Shown piece after piece: positions 27,484 to 36,560 of a stretch of DNA of 64,000 nt; the stretch's first letter is position 1, and every line of letters begins with the position of its first letter. A program made the translations under genes and the position numbers. The notes beneath the pieces are model-generated. The model worked only from the letters and a program-made list of their open reading frames with translations, made no database searches and had not been told where the DNA came from. Location: assembly GCF_900184945.1 (NCBI RefSeq), contig NZ_FXYF01000017.1:28334-92333 (forward strand). The letters run 5' to 3'. Source of the DNA: Antarctobacter aquimaris (GTDB taxonomy: Bacteria > Pseudomonadota > Alphaproteobacteria > Rhodobacterales > Rhodobacteraceae).

Positions 27484-28194
27484 TCACGCAGACTTGCTGC
27501 ACCGTTCGACCAGCCAGCCAAAAAGGATTGCCGTACTGGTCCAGAGCGTCGCCTGCACCGCGAGCGTCGATGCTCGGAATTGCCAGAGAAGATCGCGCGG
27601 AAAGGCCGGGTCGACCTCGTGGAACGACGGCAGCAGGAACGCCGCCACAGCCATCACGCCTGCATAGATCGCCCCCCCGACCAGCGTCTTGCGGCGCCGG
27701 GAAGAGATGTTTCGCACGGACGAAACGGCCAACCCGAGCGCCGCCAGGGAGAGGCCAAGAAAGGCGAAATAGGCCAGCGTGCGTGCCCCGATGGTCTCGG
27801 GGTTACCCACAGCGGGTGGGTTTCCGGGGAATTTCAGCATGGGCACGACGATGACAGCCACGAATCCCAGCGCCGCCAGCCAGCCCACCGTGGCACGCCG
27901 CGACCCGTGCGAGAATCGCCCCTGCGCCACGGCAAAGCTGATGGCCAGGATGCCGCCCAAGGCGGCCCCGACGGCCGCAAGACCGACGAACAGCCCCGGC
28001 CCGGCCTGCATGCGGCGCGACATGCCGTCCGTGTCGGTTGGCCCGGACGTTCCGGCTGCGTGGGCGTTGCTTTCGGCGGATTCCAAAGCGATCGCTGCAT
28101 CCAGCATGGGTTCACCGACGACCAGCGCGACACCGAATGTCACGATCGACGCCAACAGCCCGGCCAGCAGGCCGAGCACAAGGAGACGTGTCAT
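27484..28194 (-). CDS. cbtA: CbtA cobalt transporter membrane subunit
   Basis: 236 aa with five to six membrane helices. Features of CbtA are visible: N-terminal LLAGLLASIVTFG helix, a second helix pair around AAVGAALGGILAIS and a conserved PMLKFPGNPPAVGNPETI loop. It follows cbtB by 9 nt in a cobalamin-riboswitch-controlled operon, so it probably imports cobalt for B12 synthesis. Confidence 0.85.
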   Translation of the reverse strand: MTRLLVLGLLAGLLASIVTFGVALVVGEPMLDAAIALESAESNAHAAGTSGPTDTDGMSRRMQAGPGLFVGLAAVGAALGGILAISFAVAQGRFSHGSRRATVGWLAALGFVAVIVVPMLKFPGNPPAVGNPETIGARTLAYFAFLGLSLAALGLAVSSVRNISSRRRKTLVGGAIYAGVMAVAAFLLPSFHEVDPAFPRDLLWQFRASTLAVQATLWTSTAILFGWLVERCSKSA

Positions 28195-28203
28195 GGCTTT
28201 GCC

Positions 28204-28416
28204 TTAGTGGCAGGGAAAGCCAAGCAAGTGGCGTGCATCGTGAACGAATTCATGCACATCGGTCCCGGCAAACACGGCCCATGCACCCTGCTCGGCACCT
28301 ACGAAATAGACCACCAGAGCAGCCAGCAGCGTGGCCAGGATCGCCCAAGGGGCAATGGCCTGTAGCGGGATGGCGGGGACATCGCTCGAAACGGAAGGAC
28401 GGGTTGCGACAGTCAT
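28204..28416 (-). CDS. cbtB: CbtB cobalt transporter small subunit
   Basis: 70 aa from the ATG at 28416 with AAGGAG upstream; longer frame extensions run through the riboswitch. One membrane helix (IAPWAILATLLAALVVYFVG) and a His-rich C-terminus (VHEFVHDARHLLGFPCH) match CbtB. It works with CbtA. Confidence 0.87.
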   Translation of the reverse strand: MTVATRPSVSSDVPAIPLQAIAPWAILATLLAALVVYFVGAEQGAWAVFAGTDVHEFVHDARHLLGFPCH

Positions 28417-28454
28417 TGGGAACTCCTTGTGATGACGCGTCATGAGTTTTCTTC

Positions 28455-28560
28455 CGAGGATTCGTGTCTGACTTTCGCTTTCGCGATCACAGTGGCGCGA
28501 CCGTGCCGGACTTTCACCGGCTTCCGTGTTCCCCTCTTTTTGAGCGATAAGGTAGATTGC
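28455..28560 (-). promoter_or_regulatory. Cobalamin riboswitch of cbtBA
   Basis: On the minus strand the leader of cbtB carries the aptamer landmarks in order: GGGAACACGGAAGCCGGTGA, then a GAAAGTCCGGCACGG segment, GCGCCACTGTGATC (B12-box-like), and a final GAAAGTCAGAC element. Ligand binding would repress cbtBA when cobalamin is plentiful. The boundaries are approximate. Confidence 0.88.
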
Positions 28561-28607
28561 GCCCGCATGCCAAGGGTTTTTCACCGCGACAGTACGAAAG
28601 TTACACG

Positions 28608-29150
28608 ATGCGACTGATCCTTGTTGCTGCGCCCATGTCGACCCACCACCCCTTTCGGCTTGCAGCGGACCTGAGTCCTGCGCAGGTGCAGCGGGCGCGT
28701 GCCCTTGTCGACCGGCTTGGCGGCAGCGCATGCCTAACAGCGCCGGGGACCAGTTCAGTGGCAATGGCGCTTGGGTTGCAGCCAAATGACTGCGAGGCAC
28801 TCGGCACGCAGGATTTCGGAGCCTGGACCGACATGACCCTCGACGAGATCGCCGACCAGGATCCCGAGGCGCTGTCGCGCTGGACCCGCGATCCCGAAAT
28901 GCGGCCCGCCCGGGGAACGTCGCTGATCGACCTCTGCACAGTCGTGCGGCCTTGGCTGGATCAGGTGGCGAACTGCCCGGCAAACCGCGTGGTGGCCCTG
29001 GCTACCCCGCCCGTACTGCGCGCGGTACTTGTCTGCGCGCTGGACCTGCCGCCTGTTGCCGGGTTGCGCCTGGATATCCAGCCCCTCGCCCCGATCCACC
29101 TCGCGCATGACGGGCATCGATGGACGTGGCGACCCGGTAGTCCTGAATGA
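28608..29150 (+). CDS. Histidine-phosphatase-like protein without RHG motif
   Basis: 180 aa from the ATG at 28608. The start RLILVAAPMSTHH resembles the first strand of CobC/phosphoglycerate-mutase-like proteins, but the catalytic RHG is replaced. C-terminal VVALATPPVLRAVLVCALDLP fits the second half of that fold. It sits divergent from cbtB, suggesting a role in cobalamin assembly. It may be non-catalytic or use another substrate. Confidence 0.55.
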   Translation: MRLILVAAPMSTHHPFRLAADLSPAQVQRARALVDRLGGSACLTAPGTSSVAMALGLQPNDCEALGTQDFGAWTDMTLDEIADQDPEALSRWTRDPEMRPARGTSLIDLCTVVRPWLDQVANCPANRVVALATPPVLRAVLVCALDLPPVAGLRLDIQPLAPIHLAHDGHRWTWRPGSPE

Positions 29151-29379
29151 TCACGGGTTTTCCAGGGGAGGTGATGCTGGTCTGAACGTCGGTTTTGTGC
29201 GGCTCGTCTTCCGGCAAGAAACCCACCGCATGGCGATAGACATCCGTGGCCGGCGGTCCAGAAGAGACCAGTGCGCGCAGGGACACCAAGGGCGGCCCAG
29301 ATCGGTGTCGATGACATTGATCGGTCCGACGAAGGCATCCATCTAGGGCTGGTCAGAGGGCGCTTACGCGAGGCGGCCG
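29151..29379. other. Degenerate stretch without a clear gene
   Basis: Short frames on both strands; one minus frame (VSSGPPATDVYRHAVGFLPE) reads like former coding sequence but matches nothing I recognise. It borders the decayed ccmI. Confidence 0.4.
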
Positions 29380-30086
29380 TCAATCGGTCGTGCTCAGCGA
29401 TTGTGTCGCCGGTCCGGAAATCACCCAGGGCGAGCCACCGGTTCCGGGGTCAAGTCGTTGGGCGGTTTCAAGCGCTGCAAGCACACGGGGCGTCACGGTC
29501 CAGCCATTGGTGCGGATCGGGGCTTCGGCCAGCAAAGCCAGGCGACCGACGAGGCATCCTGTCGGCCGGGCGCAGTCTGGAATGCCTCGGCGCCGCATCG
29601 AACCGGTCCATCCGTGAACAGGTCTGACCCAGCAGCATCCAGCCTTCGGCAGGACCACCAACCGGATTGCGGTTCCGCCTGTCCCGCAATTGCGCGGCCA
29701 AGGCAACCATCTCTTGTTCGGCTGCGCGCTCGTCCGTGCGAATTGCAATGGCTAAGTCAGGCAACGTCGGACGTCCGGTGAGGCTAAAGTAGGCAGAGGC
29801 CATCAGCGGAACGTAGATCGCCGAGACGATCAGCGTCGTGCGACTAGCCCGAACGGGCCTTCACCGAAGCGACTTCGCGGTGACTTATTTCCTGGCAGGC
29901 GGCTTCGGCCCTTGCGCCGGAAATGAGGCTACGCCGGAGATCGCGGTCGACCTTTTCGATCTGGTCGGTCAGGACGACGGGCACTGCTGTGGACCGCCGT
30001 AATGGAACACTTTGCGCCCTTTGCATCGGCTTCTGCGCGATGGCTGGCGCACACAGTGCGGGGAATGAGAAAACGGCCCATGTCAT
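29380..30086 (-). pseudogene. Decayed ccmI paralogue
   Basis: Fragments in different frames match the intact ccmI in order: MTWAVFSFPAL for MIWATFAILSL, TDQIEKVDRDLRRSLIS for ADQMQEVQRDLDRGLIS, GGPAEGWMLLGQTCSRMDRFD for GGPSEGWMLLGQTYQRMGRLD, and later LLAEAPI and LDP positions in a shifted frame. At least two frameshifts and a missing 3' half show it is dead. It keeps the same 4-nt overlap with the upstream ccmH copy as the live pair. Confidence 0.85.
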
Positions 30087-30532
30087 CGTCCTTCTCCCTG
30101 GCCTTGGCGGACCATGGCCTGGGCAATCCGAGCCTTGAATTCGCAATCGAGTGAATCAGGGGTAGCGCCGCGACGGCTCCGTCGCAAGATGAGCAAACCG
30201 GGCCGGTACGCACCGGCCGCCAGGACAGCGGCGGCAGTCAAAGTACCGGCGTCCGGCGCGTAAGCAGAGGCCATCAGCGGGACGTACTCGACGTAGTGCG
30301 CGGAAGTATTTTCTATCACAGCTTCGTTGCTGTCACCGGCGGTCAAGCGATCACGCAAAGGCAGCTGCAAATCGCGGGCTACACCCGCATAGGAGCTGTC
30401 GATGCAGACATCGCATCGAAGTTCCATCGAGATGACGCGCGCAGGCGTTTTCAGCGCCGGGTCGGCCCGCAACTCGTCGGGCTTCACGGCCTGTGCAAAG
30501 ATCGGCAGGGCCACCAGCATCGTTGCAAGCAC
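30083..30532 (-). pseudogene. Decayed ccmH paralogue, frame still open
   Basis: 149 aa. ELRCDVC-IDSSYAGVARDL aligns with ELRCVVCQNQDIDSSNAGVARDL of the live CcmH, but QNQD is deleted and the C-terminal half has drifted. The Cys pair survives. The reading frame is uninterrupted, so a translated product is possible, yet the pairing with a broken ccmI argues for decay. Confidence 0.75.
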
Positions 30533-30615
30533 GACAAGCCTCGAATCCGACCCTCCGCCTGTGCCTGCCGAAGCGCCAGCGTGGTTTTCGCAACCGCACC
30601 TTCGCGGTGTCGCTG

Positions 30616-31644
30616 TCAGGTCTGATTAATCCTCCGTGCCTGTTCAGCAATTCGCGATATCGTTGTCCCGCTTGTCCTCGTGGTGGCAAAAGCAGCCGTT
30701 GGAACCTGAACGATCGACCGCCCCACAATCTCGCCGGTCGTCAGCGCGCCTATCCGTGCCCGCCCTTTGACGCCTGCCGTGTTCGCCATGCCGCGCGCAA
30801 CCGCCGCGGCCCCGCCAAACACATTCGGCCCGGCCACTACCATGAAATTCCCCGACAACCCCCGCACGATGAGCGGCGTCGCGGCGACGAACCCCTTGGC
30901 CAGGAACACCATCACGAAGAACGGGATAAGCGAGCCGATATTGGTCGCGGAGCCAGGATCGCCGAGCTGCGCCAGGAGCGCGTTGGCCATGCCGACTACG
31001 GTCGAGAACATCGCGGCGATGACGACGGGGTAGAAGGCATAGCTGACGGTGGTCGAGACCCAGCGGTGGAAGAAATCCTTGGTCGCCTCGAAGAGCGATA
31101 GTGCGATCATGACGGGCGCGAGTCCGAGCATCAGGGTCAGCATCATCTTGGCGAAGATCAGCACGATCCCGGTCATGAAGCCGAGGAGGCTCAGGAGCAC
31201 GAGGCCGATACCACCGAGGATCGCACCGGTCATCCAGTTCAGGTTGCTGCCGATGGCGTTCAGGTAGTCGGCAAATCGTTCAATGAGATTATCAAATTCG
31301 CCAGCGAAGTGCGTGGCCCCTGCCCCGCCTCCACCAACTGACGATACGAGCGCGCCTGCGACGTAATCCAATCCGCCGATCACCGCGTTGGCGACTGCAT
31401 TGAACTGGACCCAGTTGAAGGCAAAAAGCCCGACCAGCATCAGCTTCATGAGGTACCAGAAGAAGCTCGCGCCATCCATGCTGCGGTACTGGAAGGCCAT
31501 ATTGATGAAGAGCCCGATGGCCGAGAGGGTCACCATCAGCAGGACGATCGTGCCAATGTTGCCTGCGACCGCCCCGAACTGGGACTCCGCGGCATCGGCA
31601 AGGAACGCGTCCGCCGTTCCAACCATCCAGCTGACGACACCCAT
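30616..31644 (-). CDS. virB6: VirB6/TrbL-type inner-membrane T4SS protein
   Basis: 342 aa, five to six membrane helices with a Gly-rich loop (SSVGGGGAGATHF). The helix order and the soluble C-terminal tail (RIGALTTGEIVGR) fit VirB6, which forms part of the inner-membrane channel. It is the last gene of the minus-strand T4SS operon; the following 80 nt are scar sequence. Confidence 0.87.
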   Translation of the reverse strand: MGVVSWMVGTADAFLADAAESQFGAVAGNIGTIVLLMVTLSAIGLFINMAFQYRSMDGASFFWYLMKLMLVGLFAFNWVQFNAVANAVIGGLDYVAGALVSSVGGGGAGATHFAGEFDNLIERFADYLNAIGSNLNWMTGAILGGIGLVLLSLLGFMTGIVLIFAKMMLTLMLGLAPVMIALSLFEATKDFFHRWVSTTVSYAFYPVVIAAMFSTVVGMANALLAQLGDPGSATNIGSLIPFFVMVFLAKGFVAATPLIVRGLSGNFMVVAGPNVFGGAAAVARGMANTAGVKGRARIGALTTGEIVGRSIVQVPTAAFATTRTSGTTISRIAEQARRINQT

Positions 31645-32063
31645 TACCAGTTGCCTTGGGCTTCACAGATGTCCTGAACGCCTTGGCGGATGTCATTGCG
31701 TTCCCGGCGGATATGAAGCTGGGCCTGCGTATGTTCAGCATTGGAGCTGGTGGCAAACCGCTCGGCGTATTCCGCTGAAACCTCATCCCATCCCGGGAAG
31801 CGCGTTTCGCAAGAGCAATCCTCTGTCTCGGCAATCCGCTCCCAAGCACGCAACTCGTATAGGTCCATCATCGTCAGCGCCTTGTAGGCTTCGCGTGGAT
31901 GCAGTTCATCCATCCAAGCGGGGCGCGCAGTGCGGTCGTTGCAGATCCGGTACCTCTGCGGCGCAATGTCGACCGTGAGGTCGGTTGACACGTTGGGCGC
32001 GCCCTCGGACAGTGCCGAACCGGCACCAAGAACGACAAGAATGGCAATGTTGGAAAGGCGCAT
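31644..32063 (-). CDS. Exported T4SS-associated protein
   Basis: 139 aa from the ATG at 32063. Sec signal (LSNIAILVVLGAGSALS) and several Cys (CNDR, DCSCE, DICEAQ). It overlaps virB6 by one base and sits behind virB11, so it belongs to the secretion operon. No family recognised; it might be an entry-exclusion or pilus accessory protein. Confidence 0.6.
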   Translation of the reverse strand: MRLSNIAILVVLGAGSALSEGAPNVSTDLTVDIAPQRYRICNDRTARPAWMDELHPREAYKALTMMDLYELRAWERIAETEDCSCETRFPGWDEVSAEYAERFATSSNAEHTQAQLHIRRERNDIRQGVQDICEAQGNW

Positions 32064-32080
32064 GGGGTATCCTTTGATGG

Positions 32081-33067
32081 TCACTGGCGAAGCTCTTCGG
32101 TCTGACCGGGCAGGTAGAATTCGGTGATGCCGCGCGCGCCCTGGTGGCGGCCGGCCTGGATGATGACGTCGATCGAGCCTTCGATGTAGCGGATCATGTC
32201 GGTGTAGGTCAGGGGCAGATCGGTCTTCAACGCGGCGATGGCAAGTCGTCTCACGGCGAGCTGGGGGGTTTCCGCGTGGAGCGTGGTGAGCGAGCCGCCA
32301 TGGCCGGTGTTGATCGCCTCGAGGAAGGTCATGGCCTCCTTGCCGCGAACCTCGCCGAGCACGATGCGGTCAGGCCGCATCCGCAGCGTCGAGGTCAGGA
32401 GCTGGTCGGCGCCGCGGGTGTCGCTCTCCCGATCCGAGATCAGCGTCACCGCGTTCGGTTGTCCGGGCCGCAGCTCGGCCGCCTCCTCGATGGTGACGAT
32501 CCGCTCCTGATCTGGAACGAGGGAGAGGATCTTGCGGGCCGCGACGGTCTTGCCGGTCGAGGTCCCGCCCGAGACGATCATGTTGAGCTTGTTCTGGACA
32601 CAGAACTTGAGCGCGGCGTCGATCTCGCCCGTGGCCACGACCTCTCGCAGAGCAAGGTTCCGCTCGCGCCGCAGCGCCTCGAGGCTGGTTTCCTGGTCGA
32701 AGAGATATGCGAGTTTGATCTCCTGCAGCGGCAGGCTTGAGAAGAACCGCAGCGAGATCGAGAAGCCGCCATCGACGGCGGGGGGCTGGATGACTTGGGC
32801 ACGGATCGGACGGTCCCGGTAGAGGATGCTGACGGAGACGATGGGTTTCTTCTGGCTGAGCGTCGTGCCCGCGGCCGAGGCGATCTGGTTGCCGAGGTCC
32901 TTGATGGCGGTCTGGCTCAGGGGCGTGCCGAGCGCGGACATGAAATGATCGCCGTGGAACTCACCCCAGGTGCTGCCGTCGGGGTTGATGCAGATCTCGA
33001 TCACGTCCGGACGCCCGATGGACGGCGCCAGCGCGTCGAGTGAGGCTTCGAGGTAGCTCGCCGCCAT
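32081..33067 (-). CDS. virB11: VirB11 secretion ATPase
   Basis: 328 aa from the ATG at 33067. A hexameric traffic ATPase with Walker A GGTSTGKT, the Asp box, Walker B GEVRGKEA and His box GHGGSLTTLHA. It powers pilus biogenesis and substrate transfer. It starts 2 nt after the virB10 stop. Confidence 0.95.
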   Translation of the reverse strand: MAASYLEASLDALAPSIGRPDVIEICINPDGSTWGEFHGDHFMSALGTPLSQTAIKDLGNQIASAAGTTLSQKKPIVSVSILYRDRPIRAQVIQPPAVDGGFSISLRFFSSLPLQEIKLAYLFDQETSLEALRRERNLALREVVATGEIDAALKFCVQNKLNMIVSGGTSTGKTVAARKILSLVPDQERIVTIEEAAELRPGQPNAVTLISDRESDTRGADQLLTSTLRMRPDRIVLGEVRGKEAMTFLEAINTGHGGSLTTLHAETPQLAVRRLAIAALKTDLPLTYTDMIRYIEGSIDVIIQAGRHQGARGITEFYLPGQTEELRQ

Positions 33068-33068
33068 C

Positions 33069-34391
33069 TCAGAAGATCTCGAGATCGCGGTCGACCATGA
33101 CGGTGATCCGCGTGCCCTGGTCGACATGGATGACCGGCTTGATCGCGAGATAGTCCTGCATGACGCTTTGCGTGCTGTCACGCAGGTCCGACCCGACATC
33201 GCTCGCCACGTCCGCGGCGGCCTCGTCCTCGATCTGGCCCGCCGCGGCCGCGGGGACCGCGCCGATCAGCGAGATGAGCGCTGCCGAGCCGAAGCGTTCG
33301 GCGAAGCGCGTGTCGACGAAGCCGGTCGTGCCCGAGCGTCCCAGTTCGTCCCCGCCATAGGCGCTGATCTGGACCGACTGGTTGTCGGGCAGGATGATCC
33401 GGTCCCAGGCCACCATCACCCGGGACTGCGCCAGCGCCACGTCGGAGCGATAGCGTCCGATGAGCCGCGCGCCGCGCGGGATCAGGACGCGGGAGCCGTC
33501 GAAGGCATGCACGTCCTCGGAGACAATGGCCCGGATCGCACCAGGCAGGCTGCTGTCGAGCGCGGTCTCGGTCACCGCCTGGATCATCGTGCCCTGCGGC
33601 ACGGTGTGGGACGGGTTGGCGATCACCTCCGCGCGCGTCACCTCGGCGACCTGCGCGCCGGACCGGACGAAGGCCTCGTCGTCGTTCAGCCGGGCCTCGA
33701 TGGCCCCGTCCCGTGGCCCGTTCCCGGCACCGGAGAAGGCGATCATCGGTGAGGCAATGCGTTCGGCGCGGGCCTCGGCTTCCGCTGCGCGGCGGCGTTC
33801 GAGCTCGGCGAGACGCAGCTCTTCCTCGCTGGGCCCGAGCGCGGCGGGCGCGGGCTGTTGCAGCTGCGCCAGTTCCAGATCCATACGCATCTGTTCCAGC
33901 GCCCGGTCGCGCTCGGTCAGTTGCCGCTCGAAGGCCCGGCGGGACTCTTCGCCCGCTGCCTGCAGCGCCGCGATCTGCGCGGTCAGATCGGCGATGGCGG
34001 CATCGGCGGCGGCGGAGGATGGCTCCGCCTCCTTGGCCAGGAGCGCATCGAGTTCGGCCCGGACCGCCGCCAGAGCTTCCGCCAGAGCGCGCTCGGTCTC
34101 GGACGGACCGGTGTCCGCCGGTGCTGGTTCGTGGGTCCGGACCGGCAGGACGGCGGGCACCAGGTCGCCGAAGCCTGACCCCTGGTCCTGGAACTCGGCT
34201 GGCGCGGCGGTCGGCATCGGCGCCGACGCCTCGGGCTGGAACGCGGCATAGGCGAGACCGCCCAGGCCCGCGATCCCGAGCACGCCGAGCAGAGCCGTGA
34301 CCGGGGACGGACGCCGGCCCCCCGCCTTCTTCCCGCTCGCCCCTTCGAGCGCGGCAAGACGGGCCGCGAGATCTTCAGGTTCGTTGCTCAT
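33069..34391 (-). CDS. virB10: VirB10 T4SS channel protein
   Basis: 440 aa from the ATG at 34391. A membrane helix (about residues 30-50), a Glu/Gln-rich coiled coil (about 85-200) and a C-terminal TrbI/VirB10 domain ending in HVDQGTRITVMVDRDLEIF. It spans both membranes. It overlaps virB9 by 4 nt. Confidence 0.95.
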   Translation of the reverse strand: MSNEPEDLAARLAALEGASGKKAGGRRPSPVTALLGVLGIAGLGGLAYAAFQPEASAPMPTAAPAEFQDQGSGFGDLVPAVLPVRTHEPAPADTGPSETERALAEALAAVRAELDALLAKEAEPSSAAADAAIADLTAQIAALQAAGEESRRAFERQLTERDRALEQMRMDLELAQLQQPAPAALGPSEEELRLAELERRRAAEAEARAERIASPMIAFSGAGNGPRDGAIEARLNDDEAFVRSGAQVAEVTRAEVIANPSHTVPQGTMIQAVTETALDSSLPGAIRAIVSEDVHAFDGSRVLIPRGARLIGRYRSDVALAQSRVMVAWDRIILPDNQSVQISAYGGDELGRSGTTGFVDTRFAERFGSAALISLIGAVPAAAAGQIEDEAAADVASDVGSDLRDSTQSVMQDYLAIKPVIHVDQGTRITVMVDRDLEIF

Positions 34392-35095
34392 GCGCCGGCT
34401 CCCGCACGGCCAAGGTCCCGGATGCAGACCACCTCGTCGCCGAGGCGCAGCACCCATTCGGGGTTCACCCCGGAGACGCGGATCACGCCATCCGCCTGCG
34501 CCTGGCTGTTGACCGAGCGCTCCGCGCCGCGCGTGTGGCGGAAGATCGCCGGGACGGGTGCGTTCCGCGCGAAACGGAAATAGGTGAAGGTGCCATCGTC
34601 CCAGACCGAGAGTGGTGTGAACTCGCGCTGCTCGCTCGCGCCGTAATTGGCATTGGGCGCGGCGGCCGCCACCGCCTGCCGGGGTGCGTTGCGGTTTTCG
34701 GGGTAGCGGAACTGCACGACGTAATGCGGGGTCTCGCGTGCCTCGACGACATGGAAGTAGTAGGAGCGCCGGTTGGTGTAGACGGTGATATTGGTGGCAA
34801 CGCCCGAGGCCACGGGTTTGATCGCGAAGGCGCGCCCGCCCGGGACCGCGTCGAACTGGAAGCCGACGGTGTCGCCGGCGATGATCGAGCGGATGGTCTC
34901 GCCCTCGCCGAACTCGACCGTGGTCACGCGGGTGAGGCTGGTGACGACGCGGAACACCTGGCCGTCCACCCAGGTCGCGATCCGGACGCGGCTGTCATGG
35001 GCACCCCGACCGGGCGTGGTTTCGGCCCAGGCGGGGAGTCCGGCAGAAACCGCCGCGGCGAGGAAGAGGCCGGATAGGGAAAGGCGGGTCGTCAT
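34388..35095 (-). CDS. virB9: VirB9 T4SS outer-membrane complex protein
   Basis: 235 aa with a Sec signal and VirB9/CagX sequence (TNITVYTNRRSYYFHV, FTYFRFARNAPVPAIF). It forms the outer-membrane core with VirB10 and VirB7. The C-terminus overlaps virB10 by 4 nt, the start overlaps virB8 by 4 nt. Confidence 0.95.
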   Translation of the reverse strand: MTTRLSLSGLFLAAAVSAGLPAWAETTPGRGAHDSRVRIATWVDGQVFRVVTSLTRVTTVEFGEGETIRSIIAGDTVGFQFDAVPGGRAFAIKPVASGVATNITVYTNRRSYYFHVVEARETPHYVVQFRYPENRNAPRQAVAAAAPNANYGASEQREFTPLSVWDDGTFTYFRFARNAPVPAIFRHTRGAERSVNSQAQADGVIRVSGVNPEWVLRLGDEVVCIRDLGRAGAGA

Positions 35096-35751
35096 TCGGC
35101 GCGGTCCGATCTGATGGCATATTGCGTGACGGTGAAGCCGAAGGGGTTCTGCCAGACCTCGTCGAGGACGCGCGGGGTCTCGGGGTGGAACTCGAACATC
35201 AGCGTGGCGGTGAAGGCGCCGTCCTGCACGCCCTGCGGGCCGGTCAGGCGCTTGCGCAGGCGCACCTGCGCGCGGTTCTCGCCGATGAGGGTGATGCTGG
35301 CGATCTCGACCGCCATCTCGGCCCCAGCCCCATAGCGGGTCGGCGGATAGGATTCCTGTCCGCTGGTCCAGGTCGCGCGCATGCTGGCCTCGGCGGCACC
35401 CTTCGACTGTGCCAGCACCCGGCGCACGCGGAGATCATTGTCGAGCTGGTTGTAGGTCTCGCGGTCGGTGATGTAGCGGTAGATCTGCGCCTCGATCACG
35501 GCGGGACGCTCGGCGAGCGTCACGGTCTGGACGGCGGCGTTCGGCAGCGCGAGCCCGGTTGCGGGATCGAAAGGCACGACGACCGGAGGCGGAGTTTCGA
35601 TCAGGAGGGCGACGGCGGCGGCCGAGAGGCAGCCCAATACGCCGAAGACCGCGCCGCCGATGCCGATCTTGCGCCAGGTCTCTTCGCGACGCAGCGCGCC
35701 ATAGACCAGTTCCTCCTCGACGATCGCGTCGATGCCCGTTCCCATCGTCAT
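35092..35751 (-). CDS. virB8: VirB8 T4SS assembly protein
   Basis: 219 aa from the ATG at 35751, which overlaps the VirB5 stop (ATGA). One membrane helix (about residues 25-48) and a periplasmic NTF2-like domain with YNQLDNDLRVRRVL and EVWQNPFGFTVTQY. It is a scaffold in the inner membrane. Confidence 0.93.
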   Translation of the reverse strand: MTMGTGIDAIVEEELVYGALRREETWRKIGIGGAVFGVLGCLSAAAVALLIETPPPVVVPFDPATGLALPNAAVQTVTLAERPAVIEAQIYRYITDRETYNQLDNDLRVRRVLAQSKGAAEASMRATWTSGQESYPPTRYGAGAEMAVEIASITLIGENRAQVRLRKRLTGPQGVQDGAFTATLMFEFHPETPRVLDEVWQNPFGFTVTQYAIRSDRAE

Positions 35752-36560
35752 GGACGAAGTTCCGGCAGGGTGAAGTCCATGTAGCGGCGTTCCTCGGCGA
35801 TGGTCGCGGCATCGACCACGCCCGCATTGCCCGCGCCGACGGTCTGGATCGCCTCGAGCTCCCACATCCGGGTCATCGCGATGGCAAGCTCGGCGGTCAC
35901 CCGGGTGTTGTGGTCCATCGACTCCTTGAGATCGGCCATGTCGGGGATCATCTCGACCAGGCGCTCGACGCGTTCCAGCGATTGCGCGGCCTCGGCATGG
36001 CTGTTCTGCGCCGCCGCCGAGAGCACGGCCCCGGTGGTGGCGCGGGTGGCCACCCCTTGCGCGCCGGGACTGCCGCTGCGGGCAATCTCGGCAAGGCTGT
36101 CCTCGTCGAAGCCGGCGCTCGCCAGCGCGGTCTCCATCTGGGTGCGGAGCGGTCCGGCGGAGGAGCCAAGGAGTGCGCTCCAGTCGCCCTGCTGGATGCC
36201 GGTGATCAGATCGCCGATGTCGGAGAAATCCGCCTCGAGCAGCCCGTCGAGATCGCCGCCCATGAAGAGGCCCAGAATGCGATCCCGCGCGCCGGTGAGC
36301 GAGGCGTACATCTGGTTCAGCTGGTCGAGTTGCTGCTGCACGAGATCGAGCTGTTCCAGCAGCGTGTCCAGCTGATCGGTCTGGATCCCGAAATCCTCCA
36401 GCATCTGCTGCAGCTGGCGGATTTCCTGGGCGATGTTCTGGGTGTCGACCGTCGGCACGCCCTGGGCGATCGCAGGCGCGGACGCCATGCTCATGGTCAC
36501 GGCCACCGCCGCGGCTGTTCCGAACAGAATTCTCCGTGCGCGCGGGAAGGTCGTCCTCAT
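35748..36560 (-). CDS. VirB5/TrbJ-like T4SS protein
   Basis: 270 aa with a Sec signal and long amphipathic helices rich in Gln and Leu (QLQQMLEDFGIQ, QLDLVQQQLDQL). The fold fits VirB5, the pilus-tip adhesin. Its C-terminus RRYMDFTLPELRP is echoed in the next upstream gene. It overlaps both neighbours by 4 nt. Confidence 0.8.
   Translation of the reverse strand: MRTTFPRARRILFGTAAAVAVTMSMASAPAIAQGVPTVDTQNIAQEIRQLQQMLEDFGIQTDQLDTLLEQLDLVQQQLDQLNQMYASLTGARDRILGLFMGGDLDGLLEADFSDIGDLITGIQQGDWSALLGSSAGPLRTQMETALASAGFDEDSLAEIARSGSPGAQGVATRATTGAVLSAAAQNSHAEAAQSLERVERLVEMIPDMADLKESMDHNTRVTAELAIAMTRMWELEAIQTVGAGNAGVVDAATIAEERRYMDFTLPELRP

Noticed and set aside
28429..28983. Frames over the cbtB leader, both strands
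   Set aside because: They cover the cobalamin riboswitch and have no ribosome site or motif.
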